A program made the position numbers and the translations under genes. Positions 7,297 to 16,376 of a DNA stretch of 64,000 nt are shown in pieces. The stretch is from Tardiphaga sp. (GTDB lineage: Bacteria > Pseudomonadota > Alphaproteobacteria > Rhizobiales > Xanthobacteraceae). Position 1 is the first letter of the stretch, and each line of letters opens with the position of its first letter. The stretch spans positions 62,001 through 126,000 of the forward strand of contig JASBVG010000003.1 of assembly GCA_030147505.1 (NCBI GenBank). The letters are read 5' to 3'. Under the pieces are notes generated by a model. It had not been told where the DNA came from and made no database searches. It saw nothing but the letters and a program-made list of their open reading frames with translations.

Positions 7297-8845
7297 CTCG
7301 ATCAAGCCGGTTCGTTGTGCGATCTATACCCGTAAATCGACCGAACACGGTCTGGACCTTGAGTTCAATTCGCTCGACGCCCAGCGCGACGCCTGCGAGG
7401 CCTATATCAAAAGCCAGGCTTCACAGGGGTGGCGCGCCCTGCCCCAGCATTATGACGACCCCGCCTATTCCGGTGGGAATCTGGATCGGCCAGCGCTGCA
7501 GCAGCTTCTGAAGGATGTTGATGCCGGTAAGGTCGATGTCATCGTCGTCTACAAGATCGACCGGCTGACGAGGTCGCTTGCCGACTTCGCGAAGCTGGTC
7601 GTGGCCTTCGATGCCAAGTCGATCTCGTTCGTCGCTGTGACCCAGCAGTTCAATACAACGTCATCCATGGGGCGGCTAACCCTCAATGTGCTGTTGTCCT
7701 TTGCGCAGTTCGAGCGGGAACTATCCTCCGAACGCGTCCGGGACAAGATCGCGGCCAGCCGCCGCAAGGGCAAATGGACCGGCGGGACAGTCCCCCTCGG
7801 CTATCGTGCCGTGAACAAGAAGCTGGTCATCGACAAGGCTGAGGCCGAAACAGTCCGCATGATCTTCAAGCGCTATCTGGAACTGAAGAGCTTTGCGAAG
7901 CTGGTCGCTGATCTCAATGCTCGAGGCATTGTCACCAAACGTCGCCAGACCAAGGTCGCCAAATACAATGGCGGGATCCCGTTCACCTACGGTCCCCTAT
8001 CACATTTCTTGAACAACCGGGTCTATCTCGGCGAGACCAGATACAAGGACAAATGGTTCTCGGGTGAGCATGAGGCAATCGTCTCCCGCGAAACGTTTGA
8101 CGCTGTCCAGGATTTACTCAGGTCCAACGTCGTCCGGCGCAAAGCTCATCAAACCGCGAGCAACTCCATCTTGATGGGTAAGCTTTACGATGATCGCGGC
8201 AACCGGATGAGCCCAACCTATTCGGTCAAGAACGGCGTCCGCTATCGATTTTACGCCAGCTCGGCGCTGCTACGCGGGCGGAAAGCTGATGCCGGCACCG
8301 TGGGCAGGGTTGCTGCACAGGAAATCGAGACGATGGTGCTTGATAGCCTGAAACAATGGCTTGCAGGTCCGCGCAACAGCCCCATCGAAGATCGGGACGC
8401 TCTATCGAAACTTAAGAACGTGTCGCTGCAATCCGACGCCGTCGCCATCACGACACTGATATCCAGCACAGATGGTGCGGAGGACGTCGAACACACGCTT
8501 CGCATTCCATGGTCACCATCGGCTCCACGCGGCGCACGCGCCACGTTGGAAGCAGGCGGCGACACTGCTCATGTTCCTGACCAGGCTTTACTGCAATCAC
8601 TCGTTAGATCGCATGCCTGGCTTCGGTTGCTTCAGGATGGCTCGCACGAGTCTGTCGAAGCGCTCGCCGAGGCGAACCAACTGCATCCAAAAGTCGTCCG
8701 GCTCGCGCTAAGGCTTCCATTCTTGTCGCCAGCCGCCACTGCGGCAATCCTTACCGGCGATCCAGAGGTCGAGATTGGAAGCCTGGCCGCAATCCCCAAA
8801 TCGTCGCCGCTTTCATGGGTGCAGCAACAATCCGATTGGGACTAA
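7280..8845 (+). CDS. Large serine recombinase
   Basis: A 521-residue site-specific recombinase of the resolvase/invertase superfamily. The catalytic N-terminal domain covers about residues 10-155; the nucleophile is Ser20 in IYTRKST, followed by DAQRDACEAYI, VDVIVVYKIDRLTRS and FERELSSERVRDKI. A recombinase domain follows (GYRAVNKKLVI, AETVRMIFKRYLE, then LNNRVYLGETRYKDKWF). The usual Cys4 zinc ribbon is replaced by a Cys-free segment (ILMGKLYDDRGNRMSPTY), as in other members linked to DUF2924. The final 120 residues carry no recognised motif. It probably catalysed integration of the element that holds the neighbouring genes; attachment sites were not identified. Confidence 0.92.
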   Translation: MPMVTNSIKPVRCAIYTRKSTEHGLDLEFNSLDAQRDACEAYIKSQASQGWRALPQHYDDPAYSGGNLDRPALQQLLKDVDAGKVDVIVVYKIDRLTRSLADFAKLVVAFDAKSISFVAVTQQFNTTSSMGRLTLNVLLSFAQFERELSSERVRDKIAASRRKGKWTGGTVPLGYRAVNKKLVIDKAEAETVRMIFKRYLELKSFAKLVADLNARGIVTKRRQTKVAKYNGGIPFTYGPLSHFLNNRVYLGETRYKDKWFSGEHEAIVSRETFDAVQDLLRSNVVRRKAHQTASNSILMGKLYDDRGNRMSPTYSVKNGVRYRFYASSALLRGRKADAGTVGRVAAQEIETMVLDSLKQWLAGPRNSPIEDRDALSKLKNVSLQSDAVAITTLISSTDGAEDVEHTLRIPWSPSAPRGARATLEAGGDTAHVPDQALLQSLVRSHAWLRLLQDGSHESVEALAEANQLHPKVVRLALRLPFLSPAATAAILTGDPEVEIGSLAAIPKSSPLSWVQQQSDWD

Positions 8846-9421
8846 GTACCACACAGCATTCGTCGATCGGATGTTATGGAACACTGTGCCGACCGCCTCG
8901 GATTTCAAATGAACTTGGCCTTTTCTATACAGTTACCGAACTGGTTAGTTTTTCCATGATTCTCATAGTTTGAAACGTTCACTTATGTGAAAGCCGTCCA
9001 AACGCTATAACGTGAGTACTTACAGTCGTGGCCAGAATTGCGCGTGTTACCTGCATGGCCTGATCACGCAATTGCTGACCTCCGACGAGCGCGCTGTACT
9101 CATCGATCTCAAGGAAGGCGGCGTAACATTCGCGCGTTACCGTCATCGTCCCAAAGTACAGACAGTATCGCGCTTCGGAGAGATATCCTCGGTTGTCGAG
9201 CTCATGCGGGCTCCCGGCCAAACCATCGCAGCTGAGGGCGTCCAGTTTCATCGCGACGGGCGTAGATGATCGTGATCGACGAATCCGCCGATATCCAGGC
9301 CGAAAGCGGCATAGGATTTTAAAGATTGTCTCGCGGGACCGCACAACTTAAGAGCTTAGGGTGCCGTTGCGCCGGATTTGCCCACGCAAAGACGACGAGA
9401 AACTGCCGGGGGCTGAAGATA
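8846..9421. other. 576-base stretch without a supported gene
   Basis: This gap between the recombinase and the ATPase holds two mutually overlapping open frames (9012-9269 plus, 85 residues; 8979-9344 minus, up to 121 residues). Neither translation is recognisable nor has a clear ribosome site, so I call neither. The first 150 bases after the recombinase are AT-richer and could carry an attachment site or the promoter of the ATPase operon; no repeat could be matched to another place in the window. Confidence 0.4.
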
Positions 9422-11716
9422 ATGACTTGTGAGCGTATTACGCTGTTGCGGAACGTTGGCCAGTTCGACTCGGTAAATGCTGGCGCCCAGCTTGCCCTGG
9501 CAAATTTCTCGCTCATCTACGCAGAAAATGGGCGCGGCAAGACGACTTTGGCGACCATTTTTCGTTCCCTAAACTTGAATGACTCTGGTCCGATCAACGA
9601 GCGCAAGCGCCTCGGCTCGCAGAATGCCCCCCATATCGTTCTGACCATTGGCGGCGTCGCGACAATCTTTCAAAATGGCACCTGGTCTGCTCCTATACCG
9701 CGCATCGAGGTTTTTGATGACGCTTTTGTGGCCTCCAATGTCTGCTCAGGCATCGAGATTACGACGGCACACAAGCAAAACCTGCATGAGCTGATCCTCG
9801 GAGCGCAGGGTGTAATGCTCAATACTACCCTGCAAACGTATGTTGACCGGATCGAGCAGCACAATCGTGACCTCCGAACGAAGCAGGACGCCATCCCGGC
9901 TGCCGCGCGCGGCAATCTAACGGTCGATGTGTTTTGTGCCCTCGCTGCCGACCCCGACATCGATGCCAAAGTGCAAGAAGCTGAGCGTGCTCTTTCGGCG
10001 GCCCGATCGGCCGATGCCGTCCGCCAGCAAGCTGAATTTTCGCCATTATCCCTGCCCGCATTCGAGATCGACGCCCTCAATCCTCTTCTCAGCCGCACAT
10101 TGGCAGATCTTGAGGCCGAAGCCGCAGCGCGGGTCAGGAGCCATCTGAAAACACTCGGCGCAGGCGGCGAAGCCTGGGTTGGCGACGGTGTCGCGCGTAT
10201 TCCAGCCGCATCTGCAGGACAAGACCACGACGTCTGTCCTTTCTGCGCTCAGGATCTTGCCGGCTCTGAGCTGATTGCCCACTACCAGGCCTACTTCAGC
10301 CAGGCATACGGAGCGCTTAGGCAGTCAATTATCGACGCCGGACGTGCGGTAGCCGCTATGCATGGCGAAGAATCACCAGTTGCCTTTGAAAGGTCGGTGA
10401 GAGTTAGCATTCAGAACCGCGAATTCTGGCAGCGGTTCACAGAAGTCCCGCCGATTGACTTGGATACGGCCACCATCAACCAAGCGTGGTCCAGCGCTCG
10501 GGAAGCCGTGCTGACCGTGCTGCGTGCCAGGGCTGCCGCGCCGTTTGAGGCAATTTCTTTGCCACGCGAAACGATCACCTTGATCGAGGATTATGAAAAT
10601 CAGCGAACAGCTGTCGAGGCTTTGTCCACCAGATTGCTTGCGTGCAATGCACATATAGCTGCTGTGAAGCAGCAAGCGGCCGTCGCCAACGTGGCAACTT
10701 TGACAAATGACCTCAACAGGCTCAGCTGCATTAAGGCCCGATATGAACCGGTGATCGCCGCCCTTTGCGACGATTACCTCGCTGAAAAACGTGCCAAGGC
10801 AGCGACCGAAAGATTGAGGGTCCAGGCGCGGGCAGCGCTTGACCAATATCGGCAACAGATTTTTCCGGCATACGAAGCGGCGATCAATGTGTATCTGCAG
10901 CGTTTCAACGCGGGCTTCCGCCTCGGCTCGGTAAGCTCGGTGAATAACCGAGGCGGTTCCTCCGCAAATTACACTGTGCTCATCAACAACGAGGCAGTCG
11001 CGCTAACGGCTGACCAAGGACCGTCATTCAAGAACACTTTGAGCGCTGGCGACCGTAACACATTGGCTCTAGCCTTTTTCTTCGCCTCACTCGACCAGGA
11101 TCCCACTCTGGCAGACAAAATCATCGTCATTGATGATCCTATGACCAGCCTCGATGAACACCGCTCTCTGACCACCGTTCAGGAGATACGCCGGCTTGCA
11201 ACCCGTGTAAGGCAAATGATTGTGCTTTCGCACTCAAAGCCGTTCCTCTGCACACTTTGGGAAGGAGCGGACACCGCCACCCGTTCCGCTATCCGCATCG
11301 CGCGAGACGGTACCAGTTCGACGCTGGCAGCATGGGATGTCCACCAGGATTGCATTACGGAGCACGATCGCCGCCACGAACTTGTGGCCAGCTATCTACG
11401 CGCCAGCGACCCAGCGATCGAACGCGCCGTGGCAACCGCGTTGCGCTGTATTTTGGAACGGTTCGTTCGCGTGGCATATCCTGCGCATTTTCCACCGGGC
11501 ACGATGCTTGGCCACTTTCACAACATTTGTTCGCAAAGGCTGGGCCTGCCTAGCCAGATCATGAACGAGACCGATATTATTGAGCTTCGAGCGCTGCTGG
11601 ATTATGCTAACCAATTTCACCACGAAACGAACGCTGGATATGCCACCGCAATCATCAACGACCAAGAGCTCATCCTTTTCTGCGAGCGCACGGTAAGTTT
11701 CGCGAGACGCCCCTAG
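9422..11716 (+). CDS. AAA_13-type ATPase with CxxC hook
   Basis: A 764-residue SMC/ABC-like ATPase. The Walker A segment is YAENGRGKTTL (about residues 33-43), with Ala at the first glycine position as in close relatives. The signature LSAGDRNTLALAFFFA and Walker B IIVIDDPMTSLDEH lie near 540-585, and VLSHSKPF is the H-loop region. Between them are long Ala/Arg/Glu-rich helices, with one CPFC at about residue 272 that could act as a zinc hook as in RloC. The C terminus (ILERFVRVAYP, LLDYANQFHHET) is a helical domain of uncertain function. The ATG at 9422 puts the first beta strand at the N terminus. RloC/PrrC-like ATPases act in phage defence; the partner here is probably the nuclease gene downstream. 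Confidence 0.8.
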   Translation: MTCERITLLRNVGQFDSVNAGAQLALANFSLIYAENGRGKTTLATIFRSLNLNDSGPINERKRLGSQNAPHIVLTIGGVATIFQNGTWSAPIPRIEVFDDAFVASNVCSGIEITTAHKQNLHELILGAQGVMLNTTLQTYVDRIEQHNRDLRTKQDAIPAAARGNLTVDVFCALAADPDIDAKVQEAERALSAARSADAVRQQAEFSPLSLPAFEIDALNPLLSRTLADLEAEAAARVRSHLKTLGAGGEAWVGDGVARIPAASAGQDHDVCPFCAQDLAGSELIAHYQAYFSQAYGALRQSIIDAGRAVAAMHGEESPVAFERSVRVSIQNREFWQRFTEVPPIDLDTATINQAWSSAREAVLTVLRARAAAPFEAISLPRETITLIEDYENQRTAVEALSTRLLACNAHIAAVKQQAAVANVATLTNDLNRLSCIKARYEPVIAALCDDYLAEKRAKAATERLRVQARAALDQYRQQIFPAYEAAINVYLQRFNAGFRLGSVSSVNNRGGSSANYTVLINNEAVALTADQGPSFKNTLSAGDRNTLALAFFFASLDQDPTLADKIIVIDDPMTSLDEHRSLTTVQEIRRLATRVRQMIVLSHSKPFLCTLWEGADTATRSAIRIARDGTSSTLAAWDVHQDCITEHDRRHELVASYLRASDPAIERAVATALRCILERFVRVAYPAHFPPGTMLGHFHNICSQRLGLPSQIMNETDIIELRALLDYANQFHHETNAGYATAIINDQELILFCERTVSFARRP

Positions 11717-11937
11717 CCATCTACTTTCAAGTTAGATGTGAGGCTCACGTCACCGCAATCCGGCTCGCCCTTGCCTAGGAGACTAGGACAGTCGATCTTG
11801 AGGACGGCCGTCGCACGGTGTCTTCGAACCCAAAATAAGCTGGATCACAAAATCCTAAATGCATTTGCCAGTTAGAGGAAGACGGAAATGTCCTCGCTTT
11901 TCGCGAAGCTGCTAGTGCATGGGTGGGGTATTCAAGA

Positions 11938-12993
11938 ATGTTAAATACGCCTCAGCTTTATGATCGCTTCGAACAACTGATTGAGGCGCTTTACGTCGCC
12001 GAAGGTTACATTCCACTAAGCAGTCAACGCGAGGCCAGAGACCAAGGCTACGATTTTCTTCTACGCTCGCCTCGGGGCGAAACAGTCGCGATCGAAGTCA
12101 AACTGCACCGCACGGCCGTCATTAACCGCGGCCGAGTTTCTGAAATGCTTAGACGGGCCGCCGGGGTCCTTGCAATCACCAAAGTGGATCGCATGATCCT
12201 CGTTATCGGCAGCAAAATAGGCATTCCGTTCGCCGATACATTCGGCGTGGAGGTAGTCGATCTGCAAAAAATTATGGAAATGGCCGCACCGCACCCCGAG
12301 CTTTTTTCCTCATTTGAGGCTCTTTTCCGCGAAGTATCCCCACGAGCGACACCAGAAGACATTTTGGCCGCACATATTTTTGGCCATGCCACACTGCCTT
12401 TTCCAACTCCAGACAATCTTACCATGCTCACAGCGAGTGAGCATTTAGCGCTGAAGCCGCGTACGGGCGTTGAACTTGCCGAGGCTCTTCGCCGTGTAAA
12501 CGCCGGCAAGAACGAGGCCCGTCAATTCGAGATCAAGGCACTAGAAGCTCTGCGCTATATATTTAACAACGACCTGTCAGGGTGGTCTGAACAGCAAGTC
12601 ACCCGTGGAGGGCTTTCGCGCTATGACGTGATCGCAAGGATCTCCTCTGATCATGACTTTTGGAGAAGCATCACTGCCTTTTTCAAAAGCTGGTATGTCG
12701 TTTTTGAATTTAAGAATTATACGAAAACCATCACGCAAAAGGAGATAACAAGCACGGAGAAATATCTCTATTCTGGTGCAATGCGAATGGTCGCCTTTGT
12801 CGTTTCACAGCGCGGCGCCTCAGATAACGCTCTAGAAATGGCGCGCGGCGCCTTACGTGAGCAGGGCAAGTTGATCGTGAACTTAAGCGTTGAAGACGTT
12901 TGCGAAATGATACGCATCAAGGACGACGATAGCGACCCGAATGGCTTCCTCCACGACATGCTTGATACTATGTTGATGCGCTTGGATCGCTGA
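11938..12993 (+). CDS. Protein with two PD-(D/E)xK-like nuclease domains
   Basis: A 351-residue protein. Residues 1-60 read as an Mrr-type nuclease core (YDRFEQLIEALYVAEGY, then DQGYDFLL and ETVAIEVKLHR), followed by RVSEMLRRAAGVLAITKVDRMILVI. From about residue 190 a second core follows (FEIKALEALRYIFNN, then SRYDVIARI and WYVVFEFKNYTKTI, with EITSTEKYLY). Each half has the D...(E)xK spacing of PD-(D/E)xK enzymes. The ATG at 11938 is preferred over a GTG at 11923. It lies 221 bases downstream of the AAA ATPase on the same strand and both are low in GC; an ATPase-nuclease defence pair is my inference. The tRNA-Gln boundary is 380 bases further on. Confidence 0.7.
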   Translation: MLNTPQLYDRFEQLIEALYVAEGYIPLSSQREARDQGYDFLLRSPRGETVAIEVKLHRTAVINRGRVSEMLRRAAGVLAITKVDRMILVIGSKIGIPFADTFGVEVVDLQKIMEMAAPHPELFSSFEALFREVSPRATPEDILAAHIFGHATLPFPTPDNLTMLTASEHLALKPRTGVELAEALRRVNAGKNEARQFEIKALEALRYIFNNDLSGWSEQQVTRGGLSRYDVIARISSDHDFWRSITAFFKSWYVVFEFKNYTKTITQKEITSTEKYLYSGAMRMVAFVVSQRGASDNALEMARGALREQGKLIVNLSVEDVCEMIRIKDDDSDPNGFLHDMLDTMLMRLDR

Positions 12994-13376
12994 CCCATCA
13001 ATAATTGTTCAAAACTTATCGTGCGGCGCCAGCGCCATAGGCCGGCCCCTCTCTAGTCTGCCCAACCTTGACTAGAAAATGGACTGCCGCACTCGGGCCG
13101 CAGTCCGGAGGGTGCAATTCCCAAATCTCCGCATTTTGACCCAGAGCAGAGGCGAGAACTGAGTGCCACGGTCAGCAGGCGTGGTGATCGCGCCGGGTCT
13201 CCAGCCGCAATCTCTCAAAAACGGGAATTTCGCGACTCTCAGCTGGAGACTTTCGGGAAATTGACGGCTTTCAGTGACCGGTTGGCCACGCAGAGACTTT
13301 TCCGAATGCGTGAAAGCCTGCCAAATACCGGCCTTTCTGAGTGAAATCGACAATATGGCCAAGCGCCCGGACTGCC
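12994..13376. other. Intergenic stretch at the island edge
   Basis: About 380 bases between the tandem nuclease gene and the 3' end of tRNA-Gln. A minus-strand frame across it (13072-13485) runs through the tRNA and is not a gene. If the accessory region was inserted at the tRNA, the right-hand attachment site should lie in or next to the last bases of this stretch. I saw no duplicated tRNA tail elsewhere in the window. Confidence 0.4.
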
Positions 13377-13451
13377 TGGCTGGGGCGGGAGGGGTCGAAC
13401 CTCCGCATGGGGGAATCAAAATCCCCTGCCTTACCACTTGGCTACGCCCCA
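13377..13451 (-). tRNA. trnQ: tRNA-Gln (anticodon TTG)
   Basis: A complete cloverleaf on the minus strand, 75 bases including an encoded CCA (13377-13379). The acceptor arm is TGGGGCG with CGCCCCA, the anticodon loop is TTTTGAT with anticodon TTG, and the T arm contains GGTTCGACC. The 3' end faces the accessory region to the left, the usual orientation for integration at a tRNA gene. Confidence 0.95.
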
Positions 13452-13694
13452 ACGGCCGCAGCGCGAGATGATGGAGGACCCGCAACTCGCGTCGGCTCCG
13501 CCGGTCTATAGAGAGATATCCACGATTTCAACTACCTGAGGGCAATGTTCCACGGCTCAGCCGGCCTTTCGGAACGCTGGCGGATCGAGGCCGGCCGGAA
13601 TGCGCCCTTTGGCGTGTTGAGAGCCATCTCAAATCGTGGGAAGACGGCGGAAAGTCGAAAAATGTACCCACAGACGACCCGGGAGTGAGACGCC

Positions 13695-15470
13695 ATGACC
13701 TACCGCGCGCCAATCAACGACATTCTGCTGGCTCTGAATCACGGTGCCGGGCTCCAGGCCGCGCTCAAAGCCGGACATTACGGCGATTTCGATGCCGAGA
13801 TGACCGCTCAGGTGCTGGAGGAGGCAGGCCGCTTCGCCACCGATGTACTCGCGCCCCTGAACCGCATTGGCGACCAGAACGGTATCAAGCTCAAGGACAA
13901 CAAGGTCACCACCGCGCCGGGCTGGCCGGGTGCCTACCAGCGCTGGATCGATGCCGGCTGGAACGCGGTCTCCGGCCCCGAAGCTTTCGGCGGTCAGGGC
14001 CTGCCGCTGGCCGTGAACGCCGCCTGCACCGAAATCTGGAGCGCCTCGAATATGGCGTTCGGGCTCTGTCCACTGCTAACCCTTTCTGCGATTGAGGCGC
14101 TGGACGCCCATGGCAGCGAGGAGCTCAAGAAAATCTATCTCGAGAAACTGGTGACCGGCGAGTGGACCGGCACCATGCAGCTCACCGAACCGCAGGCCGG
14201 CTCCGACGTCGGCGCGTTGCGCTCCCGCGCCGAACGGCAGGCGGATGGCACCTATCGCGTGTTCGGCACAAAAATCTTCATCACCTATGGCGATCACGAC
14301 ATGACCGATAACATCGTTCATTTCGTGCTCGCGCGCCTGCCCGATGCGCCCGCCGGCACCAAAGGCATCTCGCTGTTCCTGATTCCAAAATTCCTCGTCA
14401 ATGCCGATGGCTCGCTCGGCGCGCGCAACGACATTTATGCCTCCGGCGTCGAGCACAAGCTCGGCATGCATGCTTCGCCGACCTGCACCATGACCATGGG
14501 CGACGCCGGGGGTGCCATCGGCTATCTGATCGGTGAAGAAAATCGCGGCATGCTGTGCATGTTCACGATGATGAACCAGGCCCGCCTCGGTGTCGGCCTC
14601 GAGGGCGTCGGCATCGCTGATCGCGCCTATCAGCAGGCGCTCGCTTTTGCGCAGGAGCGTAAGCAAGGCCGCGGCATCGGCAGCAAAACTCAGGGCATGG
14701 ACCCGATCATGGTGCATCCCGACGTCAAGCGCATGCTGATGCAGATGCGCTCGCTCACCGCTGCCGCGCGCACCATCTGCTACGCCACCGCCGTCGCACT
14801 CGATGTCGCCGCACGCTCGCCCGATGCGGAGACGCGCACCAAGGCCGCTGCCCGTGGCGCGCTGCTGACGCCGATCGCCAAGGCCTTCTCCACCGATATC
14901 GGCAATGAGGTGACATCGCTCGGCGTGCAGATTCACGGCGGCATGGGCTTCATCGAGGAGACCGGCGCCGCGCAGCATTATCGCGATGCCCGCATCACCG
15001 CGATCTATGAAGGTACCAACGGGATCCAGTCCATCGATCTCGTCACGCGCAAACTCGCTGTCGCCGGCGGCGCATCGGTCTGGGCGCTGCTCGACGAATT
15101 GAACGGCATTGTCGCCCGGGTCGAAGGGTCGAACGATCCTGCGTTCGGCACCACGGGCGCCAAGCTGCGGGACGCGCTGGGCAGCTTGGAGCGCTCCAGC
15201 AAATGGCTGCTGGAAAAAATGGCCTCAGCGCCAAACGACGCGCTGGCCGGCGCCACGCCCTATCTGCGCCTGTTCGGCTCGGCGCTGGGCGGCTGCATGC
15301 TGGCCAATGAAGCACTGGCGGCACGCGAGCGCGAAGGCGACAGCGCGCGTTATGTCTCCGTTGCCCGCTTCTTCGCCGAGAATATCGCGGTGCAGGCCGG
15401 TGCGCTGGAACGCACGGTGATGGATTCCGCCGACGCCGTGATGGCCGCCGACTCTGCTCTGCTCGGCTAA
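13695..15470 (+). CDS. Acyl-CoA dehydrogenase, DmdC/FadE-like with C-terminal extension
   Basis: A 591-residue flavin-dependent acyl-CoA dehydrogenase of the large subfamily that includes 3-methylmercaptopropionyl-CoA dehydrogenase. The N-terminal helical domain begins YRAPINDILLAL. The FAD-binding beta domain holds TGTMQLTEPQAGSDVGALR and GTKIFITYGDHD (about residues 155-200). The catalytic C-terminal helical domain contains EVTSLGVQIHGGMGFIEETGAAQHYRD followed by ITAIYEGTNGIQ. A final domain of about 120 residues is characteristic of this subfamily. It oxidises an acyl-CoA to the enoyl-CoA and passes electrons to ETF. The enoyl-CoA hydratase gene follows on the same strand and would catalyse the next beta-oxidation step. 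The true substrate cannot be deduced. Confidence 0.92.
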   Translation: MTYRAPINDILLALNHGAGLQAALKAGHYGDFDAEMTAQVLEEAGRFATDVLAPLNRIGDQNGIKLKDNKVTTAPGWPGAYQRWIDAGWNAVSGPEAFGGQGLPLAVNAACTEIWSASNMAFGLCPLLTLSAIEALDAHGSEELKKIYLEKLVTGEWTGTMQLTEPQAGSDVGALRSRAERQADGTYRVFGTKIFITYGDHDMTDNIVHFVLARLPDAPAGTKGISLFLIPKFLVNADGSLGARNDIYASGVEHKLGMHASPTCTMTMGDAGGAIGYLIGEENRGMLCMFTMMNQARLGVGLEGVGIADRAYQQALAFAQERKQGRGIGSKTQGMDPIMVHPDVKRMLMQMRSLTAAARTICYATAVALDVAARSPDAETRTKAAARGALLTPIAKAFSTDIGNEVTSLGVQIHGGMGFIEETGAAQHYRDARITAIYEGTNGIQSIDLVTRKLAVAGGASVWALLDELNGIVARVEGSNDPAFGTTGAKLRDALGSLERSSKWLLEKMASAPNDALAGATPYLRLFGSALGGCMLANEALAAREREGDSARYVSVARFFAENIAVQAGALERTVMDSADAVMAADSALLG

Positions 15471-15587
15471 GCGGTATCCATTTCCAATTATCCGCCGGTT
15501 CGGATTGGTGTAACATCCGACCGGTAAGACGCTGATGCGCGCAGTGCCGCGCACATCGTGACGAATGGGACGAGCCAAGGGGACGAC

Positions 15588-16352
15588 ATGACCGAACATC
15601 TGATCGTGACCGACGAAGAAGCGACGCGCGTGATTACGCTGCGACGTCCGGAAAAGAAAAACGCGATCACCCAGGACATGTATCGCGCCATGTCGGACGC
15701 CATCGACACAGCACAAAACAATCCAGACATTCGCTGCTTCATCATCACCGGCGGCTCCGGCGTCTTCACTGCCGGTAATGACCTGCAGGATTTCCTGAAA
15801 GACGGCACCGATACGCGCTCGGCGGAATTCCGCTCGGCGAACGCGATCAAGCTCCTCTATTCGCTCGCCCACAACACCAAGCCGATCATCGCCGCCGTAG
15901 ATGGCATTGCCATCGGAATCGGCACGACGATGTTGTTCCATTGCGATTACGTGCTGGCCTCCACCACCGCGACCTTCACCACGCCCTTCATCCATCTCGG
16001 TCTGGTGCCGGAAGGCGCATCGAGCCTGCTGTTCCCGCGCACCATGGGCCACCAACGCGCTTTCGCCACGCTGGTGATGGGCCGCGCGATGACTGCCGAC
16101 GACGCCTATGCCGCGGGCTTCGTCAATGAGATCGTCGCGCCCGGCCATACGGAAGTCGAGGCGCGCAAGGTTGCGCGTGAAATCTGCGCGCTGCCGGCCG
16201 AAGCCGTGGCGATTTCGCGCAAGCTGCTGAAGCTGCCGCCGGAGGATCTCACCCGTCGCATCGATCAGGAAAGCCATCTGTTCGGCGAACGCATGAAATC
16301 GCAGGAGGCAATCGCCGCGTTCCAGGCATTTTTCTCGCGCAAGAAGGCGTAA
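15588..16352 (+). CDS. Enoyl-CoA hydratase/isomerase family protein
   Basis: A 254-residue crotonase-fold enzyme. The oxyanion-hole segments are seen as FTAGNDLQDF (about residues 61-70) and IAIGIGTTMLFHCDYVLA (about 106-123), and the later block AGFVNEIV is typical. The ATG at 15588 has an AAGGGGA ribosome site; an in-frame upstream start at 15558 has none. Crotonase-family members hydrate or isomerise enoyl-CoA esters in fatty acid or aromatic acid breakdown. It follows the acyl-CoA dehydrogenase by 117 bases and may share its transcript. The exact substrate is unknown. Confidence 0.92.
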   Translation: MTEHLIVTDEEATRVITLRRPEKKNAITQDMYRAMSDAIDTAQNNPDIRCFIITGGSGVFTAGNDLQDFLKDGTDTRSAEFRSANAIKLLYSLAHNTKPIIAAVDGIAIGIGTTMLFHCDYVLASTTATFTTPFIHLGLVPEGASSLLFPRTMGHQRAFATLVMGRAMTADDAYAAGFVNEIVAPGHTEVEARKVAREICALPAEAVAISRKLLKLPPEDLTRRIDQESHLFGERMKSQEAIAAFQAFFSRKKA

Positions 16353-16376
16353 CATTCTTGCGTTAAACGAGGCGGT

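Noticed and set aside
8979-9344. Overlapping frames on both strands between the recombinase and the ATPase
   Set aside because: Neither is recognisable, neither has a good ribosome site, and they exclude each other.
13072-13485. Minus-strand frame across the tRNA-Gln gene
   Set aside because: It reads through a complete tRNA and has no protein-like features.
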